Below are positions 1 through 14,200 of a DNA stretch of 64,000 nt, one piece after another (positions within the stretch are counted from its first letter, which is position 1; each line of letters begins with the position of its first letter). Made by a program: the position numbers and the translations under genes. Origin of the DNA: Brienomyrus brachyistius (Eukaryota; Chordata; Actinopteri; Osteoglossiformes; Mormyridae); NCBI RefSeq assembly GCF_023856365.1, contig NC_064548.1, forward strand, positions 3,633,001 through 3,697,000, read 5' to 3'. Under the pieces are notes generated by a model. It was not told the origin of the DNA. It ran no database searches and saw only the letters and a list, made by a program, of their open reading frames with translations.

Positions 1-1900
1 TGTTTGCCCAGCCATGGTGCAATGCAGACATCAATGAAGCCTGAAGTATCATCTGCTTTTTTTCGTCTTTTCTTTTTGTTCTTCCCCTCCTTTTCGTCAT
101 CGCTTTCCCCGCTGTGGAAGCTCAGTGCTCGGAGCCTATTGGTTCCCTCTTCTCTTCTGTCCAAAGTGACAGTCGGAATGTCCTGCCCTGCCCTCTGTCG
201 GTCCTCAGTGGCTCCCTTTCCCCCGGATGTGCAGACGCCTCCGAGTCTCACGGGGCACTGTTACCATGCCAGGTGGCTGCCCCTGTGACCTCTGACCTTT
301 GTAAGCGGCAAGGAGGCCATTGTAGTATGGCTAAGCACCCTCTTATGCTTGTGCACAAGGAATGAGCGTGACCTTGTGTTGGTGCTGCACGTGCACGTCA
401 GTGACAGCGAATCGTGGCCAGACTGGCAGCACTGCAGAGATTCCTCAGCCCTCATGGCAACAATGGGAAGCCTTACCTGTAATCAGTCCTCCCCAATCAG
501 TCTTCATGACCCCCCCAGCCCACCCCTGCTGCTGTACATACTTTTTATACATATATAAATAAATATATATAAATAGATATTATTTAAAGTTGAACAAATT
601 GCTGTACTGTGGAACTGTAGGTTGCAAGGTTGCACCAAAGGACAACTAGGAGGACGTGAGAGAAGGGTGAAGGTAAATGAAGTGCGTTGGAGGACTCTTG
701 GGGGGGTGTAATGTCACTTTGTGGAGATGTTCTGTTTTCCAGCCTTATTTGATTGGGTTCTTTGCATTTTCCTTGTGTTAATGGGTGCATTCTTTGCCTT
801 ATTGCTCATTATATCTGTAGTAAAACGGAGATTTTTTTTTCTCCCCATTTTTAATCATATTTGCCCAATATTGACTGTGACAATGACGCGTCTGTGAAGC
901 GTGTGACTTCAGTTCCGTCGTTCTGAAATACACTGTGCTGTAGCGCTCTGTCATCACCCTCGTAATCCTGTTGCTGCTGTCATCCTTGTCGATTATTATG
1001 GACCATGTGCACGTGTGACATACTGGAAAAGCTGAGGGCCCAATGTGCCCGTCCATCTCATCGATGTAATATGTTCCTGTGTTCTGTGTCTCTGTGATCA
1101 CCAGATGGTACTACTTTTGTTTGATTCTAAGGATGATGTTGCCCAGCTGTTGCGCGCGCGCGCGCGCGTGTGTGTGTGTGTCTGTCTGTGTGGGCGTGTG
1201 CATGTTTTGGCATCATGCTGTGGGGAATTCTGGGCAAATCCACGATATGACAAACTGGACGTTACTAAAGACCACGGAGTCCAAATCGTTTTTCCTCCAA
1301 TTCATCATACATGTAAACGGACAAAAAAAAAAATCACCAGCGTTCTTCAAAATTGCTACTGCAGGAGCTTCACTAAACTGTCCGTGCTTCTCTTTGTGCA
1401 GATGGATCTTGTGGTGATTGTCAAGCTCTAGTATTTATGTAAAATTGATCTGAAATTGGACACTGCAAAGGAAAACGGAAGAGCTATGAGAACAAGTTCT
1501 CTCACTTATGCTGTCAGTCTCAATTATGCTATACATCCACATTTTCTTAGTTTTTATTTTGAGCATTTTTTTTGTAAATACTTTAACTGGAAATTAAGTT
1601 TGATGGGGGGGTTCACACCTGAATAATTAAAGCCGGCTGGTATTTTCATGTCTACTGTGGGGAAAGCAAAAAGGAGAGGACAAGAAAAACAAACCATATT
1701 TTCACATTGTTTTTGTAAATTTAGTCCATTAGATTACAGAACCTGAGATTGTATTCAGATTGTTTAATTATTTAAATTAAAAAATGTAAGCATTATACAG
1801 TTTAAAATATACCTATGTTTTAAAAGTTCCGCGTGCGTGTCATTTGTTGTTAGAAACTTGGAGGGGGGAATTGTCTGGGATTTTCCTAATCCTAGGGGGT
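1..1900 (+). other. Probable 3' UTR / downstream flank of an upstream plus-strand gene
   Basis: No reading frame here looks like conserved protein; the short open frames are low-complexity. The stretch is AU-rich and has poly(A)-signal candidates AATAAA at 558-563 and ATTAAA at 1626-1631, followed by T-rich DNA, as expected for a long 3' UTR. It lies about 0.3-2.2 kb upstream of PWP2 on the same strand. In vertebrates the gene upstream of PWP2 in that orientation is TRAPPC10 (established synteny), so a TRAPPC10 3' UTR is the simplest inference. The sequence alone does not prove it. Confidence 0.4.
1151..1180. repeat. (CG)n(TG)n alternating purine-pyrimidine tract
   Basis: A pure alternating run of CG followed by TG dinucleotides, continuing as an imperfect TG/TC tract to about 1200. 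Such runs are classic Z-DNA-prone microsatellites. It lies in the presumed 3' UTR or intergenic DNA upstream of PWP2. Confidence 0.85.
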
Positions 1901-2031
1901 AGCTCCATTCCTCTGGGAGTAATGAGTGCACTCTTGTTTTCTGTAACTGGGGCGCTACTTCACATAAACTAATGATTTGGGCAGTAGATCCGTGCCCGGT
2001 CCGAGGGAAGTCGAGCAGGATGCTCTTCCTT

Positions 2032-2043
2032 CCGCTAGGGGGC
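2032..2043 (+). promoter_or_regulatory. CTCF-core-like motif in the PWP2 promoter region
   Basis: CCGCTAGGGGGC matches the CTCF core consensus CCASYAGRKGGC at all but the third position. It sits about 175 bp upstream of the PWP2 start codon, in the relatively GC-rich 1985-2110 segment that must hold the PWP2 promoter. No convincing TATA box is visible. One-motif matches occur by chance, so this is only a candidate. Confidence 0.3.
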
Positions 2044-2218
2044 TCACCGGTTTTTCGTCACAGTATCAGTATTCCGTAACCCGGACGTACACGGTATCCA
2101 GCATGTTCTCCTACTCGCGTGTGTAGTTACGTTTTCTGATGCGGAGCGTCATGTAGACTTCTACTATCGACTTTTAATGGATTATGTTTAGTTAGATTTG
2201 GTATACTTAGAGTCCATT

Positions 2219-5200
2219 ATGAAATTTGCTTACAAGGTAAGTTTCTGGTATCCTATCGCTTTTGCTAAAATATTTTATTAACCATATGTGTCGGTAATGT
2301 GCTTTTACTTTATTGTAATTAATGTATCTTAAAATGATTTTCGGTATTTCGCTTCACCGGGACTTGTGTAACCGATTCTTGGTTTTCCAGTTTTCCAATT
2401 TGCTTGGCGCTGTTTATCGCCGCGGAAATCTGAATTTCTCCAAGGATGGAAACACCGTGATAAGCCCCGTAGGCAATCGCGTTTCTGTTTTCGACCTTAA
2501 AAAGTGAGTTTACATCAAAATGTTCATGTGTTTTTCTATTATCTTTTTGTTATACTTAATGAATGGATTCCGTCCAATCGTGAACGTTTTCAGTTGTGCT
2601 GTATAGAAGTGCTTCGGTTACTTCTTTAATCTTCAAAAAAAGATCCTGAGTTTTGTCCTGTGCACATGATGTTCGTTACTCACATGGCAGCGCTGCACCA
2701 TCATGATCGCTCTCTCTGTCCGATTATAACCAACCAGTAACAAATCCGAGACGCTGCCTCTTTCCACCTCCAAGAACATAACCTGCGTGGGTCTGTCCCG
2801 GGATGGAAACCTAGCCATACTGGTAGATGAAGGTACGGCTATAGCCCCGTTCCCTCTATTCTTGTTGGGAGAGTTTAGTGTCAAACTATTAGCATGGTCA
2901 TAAGAAATATCGTTCCTATTGTAATAAATGCAATAGAAATACTACAGGCGGTGTTAGTTGTATACCACCGAGCCGCTCTGACACCTGTGACCGGTACCCT
3001 GCTGCTGCTGCTGCTGTTAATCCTGCTTGCAGCCTGCATCTGACGCAGCTACGATGGGCGTATTTTTCAGACGGAGCCGCCCTGCTCATAAGCCTGGTAA
3101 GCCGAGCGGTGCTGCATCACTTTCATTTCCACAAGCCTGTGCACAGCGTGAGCTTCTCTCCGGACGGCAGGTACGTTTCTTATCTCTCTTCATGTGCATT
3201 GATTTATTTAACAGACGCTTTGTTCAAAGCAGACGTACAAGTGATGCAGAGGCAAAAAAGCTTGTAAGACTGCCTAGAAGCCAACTTAGCTATAAGTGAT
3301 GCTGGGCTAAGCTTCCAACAAGTGACCAGGATCGAGTGCAAGATTAAACCTGCGGGAACTAAGTCTAAGGTCAAAATATAAGATCATGGTATCCATTATT
3401 GCTAAGTGATGTCATTTTCAAGAAAGACAGTGAGCTAGTGTGGGTCACTGATAGGATGCGGTTAGCTGAGGTGTTCCAGGAAGTGATGTGTCTTACAAGA
3501 AGTTGTGAGTCTTGATGGTACTCTTCAGATATAGTTAACATAAGAACTATACAAACGAGAGGAGGCCATTCGGCCCATCAAGCTCGCTTGGGGAGAACTT
3601 AACTAATAGCTCAGAGTAGTTAAAATCTTATCTAGCTCTGATTTAAAGGAACCCAAGGATTCAGCTTGCACTACATTATCAGGAAGGCTATTCCATACTC
3701 TGACTACGCGCTGTGTAAAGAAGTGCTTCCTTAAGTCCAGTTTGAAATGTTCTCCCGCTAATTTCCACCTATGGCCACGAGTTTGTGTATTTAAACTAAT
3801 GCTGAAGTAACTATTTGGTTGAACAGCATCCAAACCTGTTAGAATCTTATATACCTGGATGATGTCCCCCCTCAGTCTCCTTTGCTTGAGACTGAACAGA
3901 TTTAGCTCAAGTAACCGTTCCTCGTATGACAGTCCTCTAAGACCAGGAATCATTTTTGTGGCCCTACGCTGCACCTTTTCTAAGGCCACAATGTCCTTTT
4001 TAAGATATGGTGACCAAACCTGCACACAATATTCTAGGTGAGGTCTCACCAAGGAATTGTATAATCTTAGCATTACCTCCCTTGACTTATACTCCACACA
4101 CCTGGAGATATACCCCAACATCCTATTGGCCTTTTTTATTGCTTCCCCACACTGGCGAGAATGGGACATGGAAGCATCAACATACACACCAGCTACCAGT
4201 TGGGTAGCTCATTATAATTGAGAGACCACACATGGTGGAAAAAAAAACAAATAGTACGAGATTTGTTTTCAGCCGCTGGAAGACTGTACTGGAAGACAGT
4301 AGGATGGAGCTGCGGGCACCTGCTAAATCACCTTTCCTATCTTACTGTGCAGGGTCTTCGTACCCGTGTCCTTATGTAGGAGTTCCCCTGCTCTTCATTA
4401 AGGAAGTTTGATTTGACTGTATTGGTGTGTGTGGAGGTTGCATGTTCTCCTCTTGAGTGTCTGTGTCTGCATCCTACAATGCATTGGCATCCCATGCAGG
4501 TCGTTGTCTCGCAGTAGTCTTCAGGTTCACCGTGGTCCTGCACTGGATAGGCGGTAATGGAGGATGGATGATTGATTGTATTGGGAGGAAATTCCGGAGT
4601 ATGACGTTTATCCCCCTTGTTTCCCTCTGTACAGGAAATTCGTGGTCACAAAAGAAAATGTGGCCCTCATGTATCACGCCCCTGGGAAGACGAGGGAGTT
4701 CAATGCCTTTGTGCTGGACAAGAGCTACTACGGCCCCTATGACGAAACCACATGCATTGATTGGACCGACGATTCCAAGTGAGTGGCTTGTGGATGCTTC
4801 TGTGACATTGTGGCTGTCTTTCATTACTCCACAAGCAGTCGGCAAGATCACCGCAATATACTGTACAATACAAGATAAGACAAGTAAATTCTGATGTGAA
4901 CAGGTACTCCTCACTTAACGACCTACTTGTTTAGCGACCGCCTGAACTTACGACCAGTTCTTCGACCAGTCGGTATTGTACGCTGTACGAGAACTTTGAC
5001 CCTGATGACGTCAGCGCTGTGTGTCACTGTCAAGCATCTCATCTCGCATCACCCTTCCTCAGTCTGTCTCGTTGCCACAGTCGCTCAGTTTTTTCACTAA
5101 ACTAGTGTTTGCAGTCTCCAAGACTACATATTGCGTCTTTAAATTTCTACTTTATTGTGTACCCCATAGTACATGTCAGCAAAAAGGATTATAATAAATG

Positions 5201-8200
5201 ATTACCTGTATTTACAGTAATTATCATCCTTTTAGTGTGTTTGACAGTTTTTGACCATTAGCTACATGATATTGACATAGGACCTTTGGGAGTGATAGTG
5301 TAGGTGGAGCTTCCTAAATGGCCCCTCTCTACACCCGTGGAAGGTGCATCTGTAACACTGACCTCCTGCTTGCCACAGGTGCTTTGTGGTTGGCAGCAAG
5401 GACATGACAACCTGGGTGTTCGGAACCAAGCGCTGGGCCAACCTTGTATACTACTGCCTGGGTGGACACAAAAATGCAGTTGTGGGCTGCTTCTTTGAGC
5501 AGGACAGCTTGGATGTGAGTGCCCACCAGGGGGAGCTGTCGCTTTGTTTTTTTAAAATCCGCTTGTCAGTTCCGTATAAGTTTCTGAAACTCAGTAATGT
5601 TTGTATCAGCTAATGTATTTTATAGATACAAAATCCTAGTTGATTACTTTATTTGTGAAAAAGTGTGATTCTCTATGCACTGATTGTAGGAGCTGTGCAT
5701 TGTAGGTGCTGTAGGAGTCTGTGCTCATTTACAGATGGGCAAATGTTCCTGTGTCCTTGCAGCTGTACACAGTGAGTCAGGATGGGGCCCTGTGTGTTTG
5801 GGAGTGTGACACTGAGCTGGACGGCTTGCTGGCCGAGAAGCCCAGAGAGGCTCAGCTACAGGAAACGGGCGAGGAAGAGGAGGAGGAGGAGGAAGGAGCA
5901 GAAGGACAGCCACGAGCTGAGGTCATCCGTGGGAAATCTGACGGGAACAGGCAACAGCAAGGCAGCAGGAACGTCCACTATAAGCGCCTTGGCAAGTAGG
6001 TGACATTCCTGCCTTGATTCTCGCTGTTTTATTTCCCCACCTGGGGGCCAGGACTCATGCATAAGGCTTCCAGAGTGTAGTAGGAATTGTAGTTTGCTCT
6101 AGCTGACAGCTATATGAACCTTTTGTGTAGGTAGTACAAAAAGATTACATATCATCACAATCGCAGAAATGTTAAATGTGTTTTTAATAGACCAATTAAG
6201 TTTTTTCCACGTGCCCTTATGGTCCATGCAAGGATAATTGTATTTTTTTCAATACTTGTGTCCTCGTGGACTGTGTGTGTGCGCAGCCCACATTTTGGTG
6301 TCATGCAGACATTTTGCACATCATCTGCACATTTGCACGGAAATTTGACTCTGTGTTTCCAGTATGTGGCAGCATTGATTTTCACAGCACAGCGGTCAAC
6401 CAAGAAAGAGTAGAAAAAGAATAGTTCTTGTTATAGTTATGGTCAGCATCTTGCGGAGGTACTCCATCAAATTTGTTATACTGTACAGACCATTATACTA
6501 CAGAATGTGGTATTTTGGAAATCAACACTATTCATGTAGTTTGAAATCTTTGTGATTTAACATTTGCTGGCCGGGGGGGCGGGGGAGGGGGTGTCCCAGC
6601 TAATCATGTCGTCAGTATTTCAAAATACTACAGTATGCTGTATTACCTTAATACCATTCAAGCCTCGTATTTTATTGCACTGCTTGTGTTTATTGTAATA
6701 CATCTGCTGATTTATAATGGCTTTGTATGAATGAGAAAGAAGAGAAACATTCATGCATGCATGGACCGTAATGGCATGCAAAAGAGTGTATAAACTAGGC
6801 TTGTAGAATACAGTCGAACTTTATTTCCTGGGAACTTTGTGTCCTTTAGGTACTTCTTTAACAAGGAGGGTGATTTCAATGACTTGACAGCCACCGCATT
6901 CCACAAGAAGACACACCTACTGGTGACTGGGTTTGCTTCTGGAATCTTCCACCTGCATGAGCTCCCAGAATTCAACCTGATCCACTCACTCAGGTTAGAG
7001 CCCCCCCTTCTTTCAAAACCAGGGGCCAACTGCTGTCTACCATGGGATTCGAACTGGTGACCTTCTGGTTTGCTGACTCTAAGCGACACATGGGGCATTG
7101 TAGCCTAGGTATGGATGCTGCCTTAGGATGAACTGGCAGTGCAGGGTTCCTATCATATTTCTCTCTGTGTGTTTCAGCATTTCTGACCAGAGGATCTCCT
7201 CCATTGCCATCAACTACACAGGAGACTGGATAGGCTTTGGCTGTTCAGGTAAGACCAAGAATGGGAGGAGTCAGAGACTCAACACACATAATACCTGGTG
7301 TATTGAACGTGCAGTTTCTGGTTTGCTCTGACTCATAGGACACACATGGCAAAGTCACCTGGACACTGTGGACTGCAGGCTGAGCGTGTTTGTGTGTTGT
7401 TTTTGCTAGACATGGGCCAGCTACTAGTGTGGGAGTGGCAGAGTGAGTCCTATGTGTTCAAGCAGCAGGGACATTTCAACAACATGGCAGCCCTGGCCTA
7501 CTCCCCAGATGGGCAGTATATCGCCACGGGAGGGGATGATGGGAAGGTAAGAAGAAAGTGCCCCCCACTCCCATCTTGAACAAGTCATGATTGTATCTTG
7601 TGTGCTGCAGTTTTCAATCAGAGTTTGACAGGCATATGTAATTAGTACAGTGTGTGGAGGGTGGTGGGTGTGGAGGGGGATGGGTGTGGAGGGGGATGGG
7701 TGCGGCGTGTCACAGGTGGAGGCGTGGAGGGTGATGGGTGCGGCGTGTCACAGGTGGAGGCGTGGAGGGGGATGGGTGCGGCGTGTCACAGGTGGAGGCG
7801 TGGAGGGTGATGGGTGCGGCGTGTCACAGGTGGAGGCGTGGAGGGTGATGGGTGCGGCGTGTCACTGGTGGAGGCGTGGAGGGTGATGGGTGCGGCGTGT
7901 CACTGGTGGAGGGGGATGGGTGCGGCGTGTCACTGGTGGAGGGGGATGGGTGCGGCGTGTCACTGGTGGAGGCGTGGAGGGTGATGGGTGCGGCGTATTA
8001 CAGGTGAAGGTGTGGAACACCACCAGCGGCCTCTGCTTTGTCACATTCCTGGAGCACACGAGCAGCGTCACCAGTGTCACCTTCAGCCCACGCGGGTTCG
8101 TCATCGTTAGCGCCTCCCTAGACGGCTCAGTGAGAGCGTTCGACCTGCACAGGTGAGCTTCCTTTCGCATACGCAGCCGCTGACATGGCAGGGGGCGGGG

Positions 8201-11200
8201 CTGGGTTCTGATGGGCCATGCCTCCACAGGTACCGTAACTTCCGCACCTTCACATCGCCCCGGCCAGCCCAGTTCTCCTGCCTGGCTGTGGACTGCAGCG
8301 GCGACCTGGTCAGCGCTGGGGCCCAGGATTCCTTTGACATCTTCATCTGGTCTATGCAGACGGGCCGATTGCTCGAGGTGCGTCTACCTTCTGAACCAGG
8401 ATTCCATAGTGTTAATGTTGGTAAGCCAGTTTGTTTTTGATCAGGGGTTGAATAAATCGGTAGCCAGCTTACTTTTCCTAGAGGTAAGCAAGACCTACTC
8501 ATGCATGTTTTGTGCAGTGATTTGACTCGCTTGTCTCAAAACAAAAGGTCCTTGGAAAGGAGGCAGTAACATAGTTAAAGCAACCAAAGGTTTTGTGTGA
8601 GTTTTCATTTTTAAAAGGTCAGCCTGCTAGCTGTGATAATGTTGCATATCTTAGGAGTTAAAGGGAAAAACGGAAAATTTCTGGGTTTTTACAGTACAAG
8701 CAGCCAGTGAAACTAACAGGTTTAGTCATAGTCTAATACATCATTTTCACCTTTCTTTAAAAACGTCGCTTAATCTGTGCACACACACAGATTGGTCTAC
8801 CTCAATCCCCTCTGTATTCCTTAAGGAATCGTCTGTAAAGCCGCTGTTGTGGCATTGGGTTTGAACATGCAGTCTTTAAAGACACAGATTGTTGTAAAGG
8901 TTGTAATATGAAACATTGGACTAATTCAAAATTTGTTGCATATGGATTTTATTTATCATTAAATATAATATAAATGAAACCAGAATTTAGTCGTAAACAA
9001 AATACTAGCATTTGACACATCTACATTCAACACCAGTGCATGGAACGTGAATAAAAAGACCTCAACTGTGCTCTCCGAAAAACAAAGACAAGTGTCAGAC
9101 TAGTGAAAACACACTGGTTAGTGCTTATTCCTCCACCTAGTTCAGTTCATGACGGTGAACTTTTCAAACATATTAAGAGAAAAATCAACTATTTGTTTCT
9201 GTTGATTTCAATGCACTACAGTTCTGTGATGTTTATTCCTGTTATTACTGCTCTACATGGTTTGCGCTGAGTGGGCATGGAATGGTTCATGGTAAACCAC
9301 TGAAATTCCCAACGATTACTGGTATCGGTTCAAATTTGAATTTAGGCAGTAATAGCGCTCTGGAGATTTTTAATGTCAATCCACATTTGATATCATTTTC
9401 AAATGCTTACATAAGATATTAGCTATGCTGTTATTTTGATGGTTAAGAACATAGTGCTGCCAAGTTTGTGTTTTTCTATATAAACCTTGGTGAAATTGTT
9501 TATGTATCAGTACTTTTTGAACATTTTTAGCACATTTTAACAATACTACAATAATACTGATAGCCGTGATCATTTTGGTCACGATATCCATGATTTCAGA
9601 CCGCTTCATGTCTAGCACTGAGTCCTGTTTTCTTTCACATTAAATGTAAACTTTATAAATACATGGGTATGTAGCACAGACCAGGCTTGGGCAGTATGTA
9701 ATATTTCATACCGTTATACCGTCCAGAGATTATACGGTCCCTTGTGATAAGTCAGCCAAGCCTAAGAGACGTAATGAGTTTACAGGGATTTCAGAGACAG
9801 AACTGCATGGTCATGTGCTCGAAACCAATTATTCTGTATCCAATCATGCACAACTTCAGTCAACACTTACTAAAAATACTACTTCTGATTTGGATCAGTT
9901 TCAAATTCAGCTCTTCCTGACATTTTTCTCTTGTTTTTATTTGTTGATGATAGTATCAATACGTTCCATCATTTTTGGTGTCATAAATGATTTGTTTTGG
10001 TATCATTTTCAATAAAATTTTAGTCATAGTTTTCATCCACAAAATTATCACTGCTCTGCCACCTGACCAAAATGCTCTCCGGATTCCGCAATCCGGATTG
10101 CGCTGATATAAGAAGTGTGCTTAACTGGAATGTGTTGCCATAGAAAACCATGAATTTGAAACCAGCCCAGTTGCACACTGTGCACTGCAGCAGTGTGTGC
10201 TGTTACCTGATATGTGAATAACAGAAGTGATGTACAGCTTTTATTAATAGGCACAATGCCTTTGGTCTATAATCACAATTCTGTCCACTTACTTAGTTAT
10301 GCATTGTGCTATTTCCCAAGCTAAATGTTCATAGCTAACAAAGTTCATGCCATGCGTCAAATCCCGCCCCCTTCCCCATGACTGACAGGTGCTGGCGGGT
10401 CATGAGGGCCCTGTGAGCAGCTTGAGCTTCAACCCGATGCGGTCGGTGCTGGCTAGCTCCTCCTGGGACCGCACCGTCAAGCTATGGGACATGATGGATA
10501 GCTGGCAGACCAAGGAGACGCTCCGTCTCACTGCCGACGGTAAGCTCCGCCCCCAGAGTCACATTCCGTTTGGGTCCCAAAAAAGGCTGCCACTAACTAC
10601 CATTTTTCTATTGATTAGTCTATGAACTATTGGTCGATTAATCGAAATGATTAGTTTTCCTTCAGGAAATCAAATTGACAGTTTGATTGAATTTCATTTT
10701 GACAACACAATCTGTATGCCTTTGCATCAGGGGTCAGGGGTCACCAACATGATTGGCCACATGAGTGGCCCGCAGACCTGTTCACAAAATAGCACAACTC
10801 ACCAGTGAGCAGCGTCCAAAATTTAATATCCTGTTGTTATTCTTTAATTATTTTTATATAGATTTGAAAATAACTATCTAAAAAAAAGAAGCATTTAAAA
10901 CATGTTTATTATACATGCTTGAAACATGTTTATATCCTCATGTGGTGGCTTAATGGTTAGGGAAGCGCACTTATAATTGAAAGATTGCAGGTTTGACTCC
11001 CTGACCAGCAAGGCACCACTGAGGTACCCTGAGCAAGGTACTGCCCCCAAGCACTGCTCCCCGGGCGCTGAATTAGCTGCCCCTGCTATGTCACATTGTC
11101 ACATCTTTTAAAAAAGGAGGTACTGTGGTTAAACAAGGTAAAAGATGGTGGTGTGGTGGTACTTCTGCAGGTCCAGCATGTTGTTTTTTTTTTTTTTGTA

Positions 11201-14200
11201 AAATGTTTTTCATTTTAATTTCAGTTCACGGATAATTTCCTTTTATGTCTGTTTTCGTTTCAGTTTTACTTTATAATAACAACACTGGTCCCAAAACGTC
11301 CAACGCGCGTGAACGCACACGCCGGCACCGTCAATCAATGTAGAATAAGCCCAGAGTTTAGCCTGAACATTTTCGCAAACATTTATTCAATGGAGATTCT
11401 AATGTAGCAGGCAGACAATTTTATGGCTTTAATAATGAGCATTTTTAAGGACAAAAAATATAAATTTAATAAACATGAATAGACAACACGATGGTTTCCC
11501 AGTCTAGAATATCGCCTGTGTGTTTGCTCTTCAGGTGCTCATGCATAGGACGAGTACCACCGCGATGCCATCACTTTACACAGTGTAAAACCACCTTTTT
11601 GTTTTGTGATCAGTTGAACTACTCCCGTAATTATATAGTTATATTAAAGGGAAACATTTGTTGTAATGCATGGTGGTGCAGTGGTTAGCACTGTTACCTC
11701 ACACCTCTGGGACCCGGGTTCGAGTCTCCGCCTGGGTTCCTTGTGTGTGGAGTTTGAATGTTCTCCCCATGTCGTCGTGGGGTTTCCTCCGGGTACTCCG
11801 GTTTACCTTGCTCAGGGTATCTCATGCTGAAGCTAATTGGACTTGCTAAATTGCCCGTAGCTATGCATGTGTGAGTGAATGGTGTGGGAGTGTGCCCTGC
11901 GATGGGCTGGCCCCCCATCCTGGGTTGTTCCCCACCAGGTTGTGCCCGTAGCTTCCAGGATAGGCTCTGGACCCCCCCATGACCTAGAAGGATAAGCGGT
12001 TTGGAAGATGGATGGATAGATAGATAGATGGATGGATGATTTAAAATATTGATAACTTTTCCCGGGTCAACGTCATCGACTACACCGACTAATTGTGGTT
12101 CACCTAGTCTCAAAGCACTCTGTGGTTCTGCCTCCTTTGTATATGTGATAAAGTGTTTGTTAATCGACCATGTCTTGTAAATATGCCAGAGCACTGAGGG
12201 CTGACCTGAATCTCACCTCTCCTAGGCCTGGCTGTCACATACAGGCCAGACGGCCAGGAGCTGGCGGTGGCCACACTGGACGGTGAAATCTCTTTCTGGA
12301 ATCCACAAACAGCCTCCCAGACGGGCTCCATCATGGGCCGCCATGACCTTCAAATAGGCCGGAAGGAGACTGACAAGATCACAGCCAAGCAGGCTGCCAA
12401 GGGCAAGTGAGTGACCTGCGAGTCGTCGTGATGCTTTTACTCAGTCGGATGAAGGGGCACATGCGGTGGTACATGCACTGGACTGTTCACTTGTGCTTTA
12501 GCTGATGATCATCTCACCAGACACATAGGCTACCATTGAGGCTAATGGTGCTGGCTTAATGCTTATCCAAAGTATGAGACCCGAGCCTGTTAAATATTGT
12601 GCGTAAAGGTTTCCAGGCTTTCAGGCTTTGCTCTCCCTCTGTAGGTCCTTCACCTCCTTGTGCTACTCTGCTGACGGCCAATGTGTCCTGGCTGGTGGCC
12701 AGTCCAAGTTCGTCTGCATATACAGTGTCAAAGAGCAGATCCTTGTGAAGAAGTTTGAAATCTCCTGCAACCTGTCTCTGGATGCCATGGAGGTCAGTTT
12801 CCTTGATGATCTTGGTGTTTGCTGGGTATTAAAGATGAGTGGTTGGGCCATGGACCAAAATAGCACAGGTTGTAGTCCTTAGACAGGGTTTTTTTTTTAT
12901 GGGAGTAGAACTTAACTGGCAATGGAAGTGCAAATAGTGCAAAATTATGTTGGATGTTTATCGCTTAATCCCTTAACATGTTTTGTATTTTGTGTTTTTA
13001 GCTTTACTGTAAGGTTGCCTAATCTTATCCACAATGGCCCGATGTGCCTCCAGGTTTTTGGGATAACTTTTAGGTCAGCTGTTCAAACTCAGGTGTGAGG
13101 ACTCTTCAGCCAATCAGTCCTATAATTAGTAATATAAAGTACAAGTCAAACGTTTGGACACACCAACCCATAGAAAGTTTTAATTGTACTATTCTCTTCA
13201 TTTTTGAATAATTATAGAGAGATCAAAACTAAAATGAAATTATGCACTGACCGAAAAAGTATTAAACAAAAAAAAATATTTGTTTGGGGGGCAGCTCTTG
13301 GGTTGGGGTTCAAATTCGTGGGCCGGCAAAGTGATCCCACCTCAGGGCCTCGACCTGAGTTGTTCCAGGCACTGGCTGATCCTACTGTCTCCTCTATGTG
13401 AGTTTCACGAGGTGGCCTCCTGAGATGCTTTTCCAGCTGTCCTGAAGGAAATCCCACATATATGCTGAGCTCTCATTGGCCACATTTCCTTCACTCTTTG
13501 GTCAAAATCCTCCAACACAATTTCTACTGGGTTTAAGTCAGGCGTCCAGGTCATGTGACGTGATTCTCACTCTCCTCTGTAGGTGGCTTGGCATGTCCAA
13601 ACTTTTGACTGGTACTGTAATTAGGAAGTTGCAGTGAAAACCCACATACACAGCAGCCCCTTCTGGATAAGATTGGCTACTGTATGTGAAGGATCTGCTG
13701 ATGCAGTAAATGTTGATTCACGTAATGTAAGGAACAACATCCTGCTTATCAGAATAGTTTAATCTGTAAGGTCACATTCTGGGTCAAAAGCAGTACCACC
13801 TCTCACATTTGATTTTATCATTGATTTAGTAACGACACTAAAAACTGTAAACTAATGGACAGTAAGTCCAGGCATCGTCTCGGGTAGTAACTGGAATGCG
13901 GTATTGGCAAATGGGATTGAGTCCTCATTTGGAGATGGCAGAAGCCCACTAAAACCCTTGTGTATGACCTCTAGGAGTATCTGGACCGGAGAAAAATGAC
14001 AGAATTCGGGAGCCTGGCACTACTGGACGAAGGGGTTGGGGACGGCGAGACAGTGGCTGTCAGCCTTCCGGGTGTCCGGAAAGGTGCTCAAGGGGCAATC
14101 TGTGGTATTGGGGGTGTCTATCTAGCACAGAGTCATAGTTTTAAAAAAATGGCATCTAGCTGAGATGTTTTAATCACTTTGTCATTCCATTAAGCATTTG

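Noticed and set aside
4..562. Short plus-strand open frames at the window start
   Set aside because: Overlapping frames of similar length, low-complexity Phe/Ser-rich translation, no motif; better explained as 3' UTR.
4474..4914. 146-codon minus-strand frame and its plus-strand partner
   Set aside because: They overlap PWP2 exon 5 and its flanking introns; only the spliced plus-strand frame is conserved.
7650..8227. Open frames and spaced repeats resembling a CRISPR-like array
   Set aside because: The copies are head-to-tail tandem units with no unique spacers, inside an intron of a vertebrate gene.
11669..11720. tRNA-like A and B boxes suggesting a tRNA gene
   Set aside because: No acceptor-stem pairing or anticodon arm, and the sequence continues into a SINE body with a tail; the same holds at the other copies.
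11694..12194. 166-codon minus-strand frame rich in His/Pro/Thr
   Set aside because: Translation of the SINE-like repeat in antisense; the same peptide recurs wherever the repeat occurs (21.7, 37.5, 52.4, 57.4 kb).
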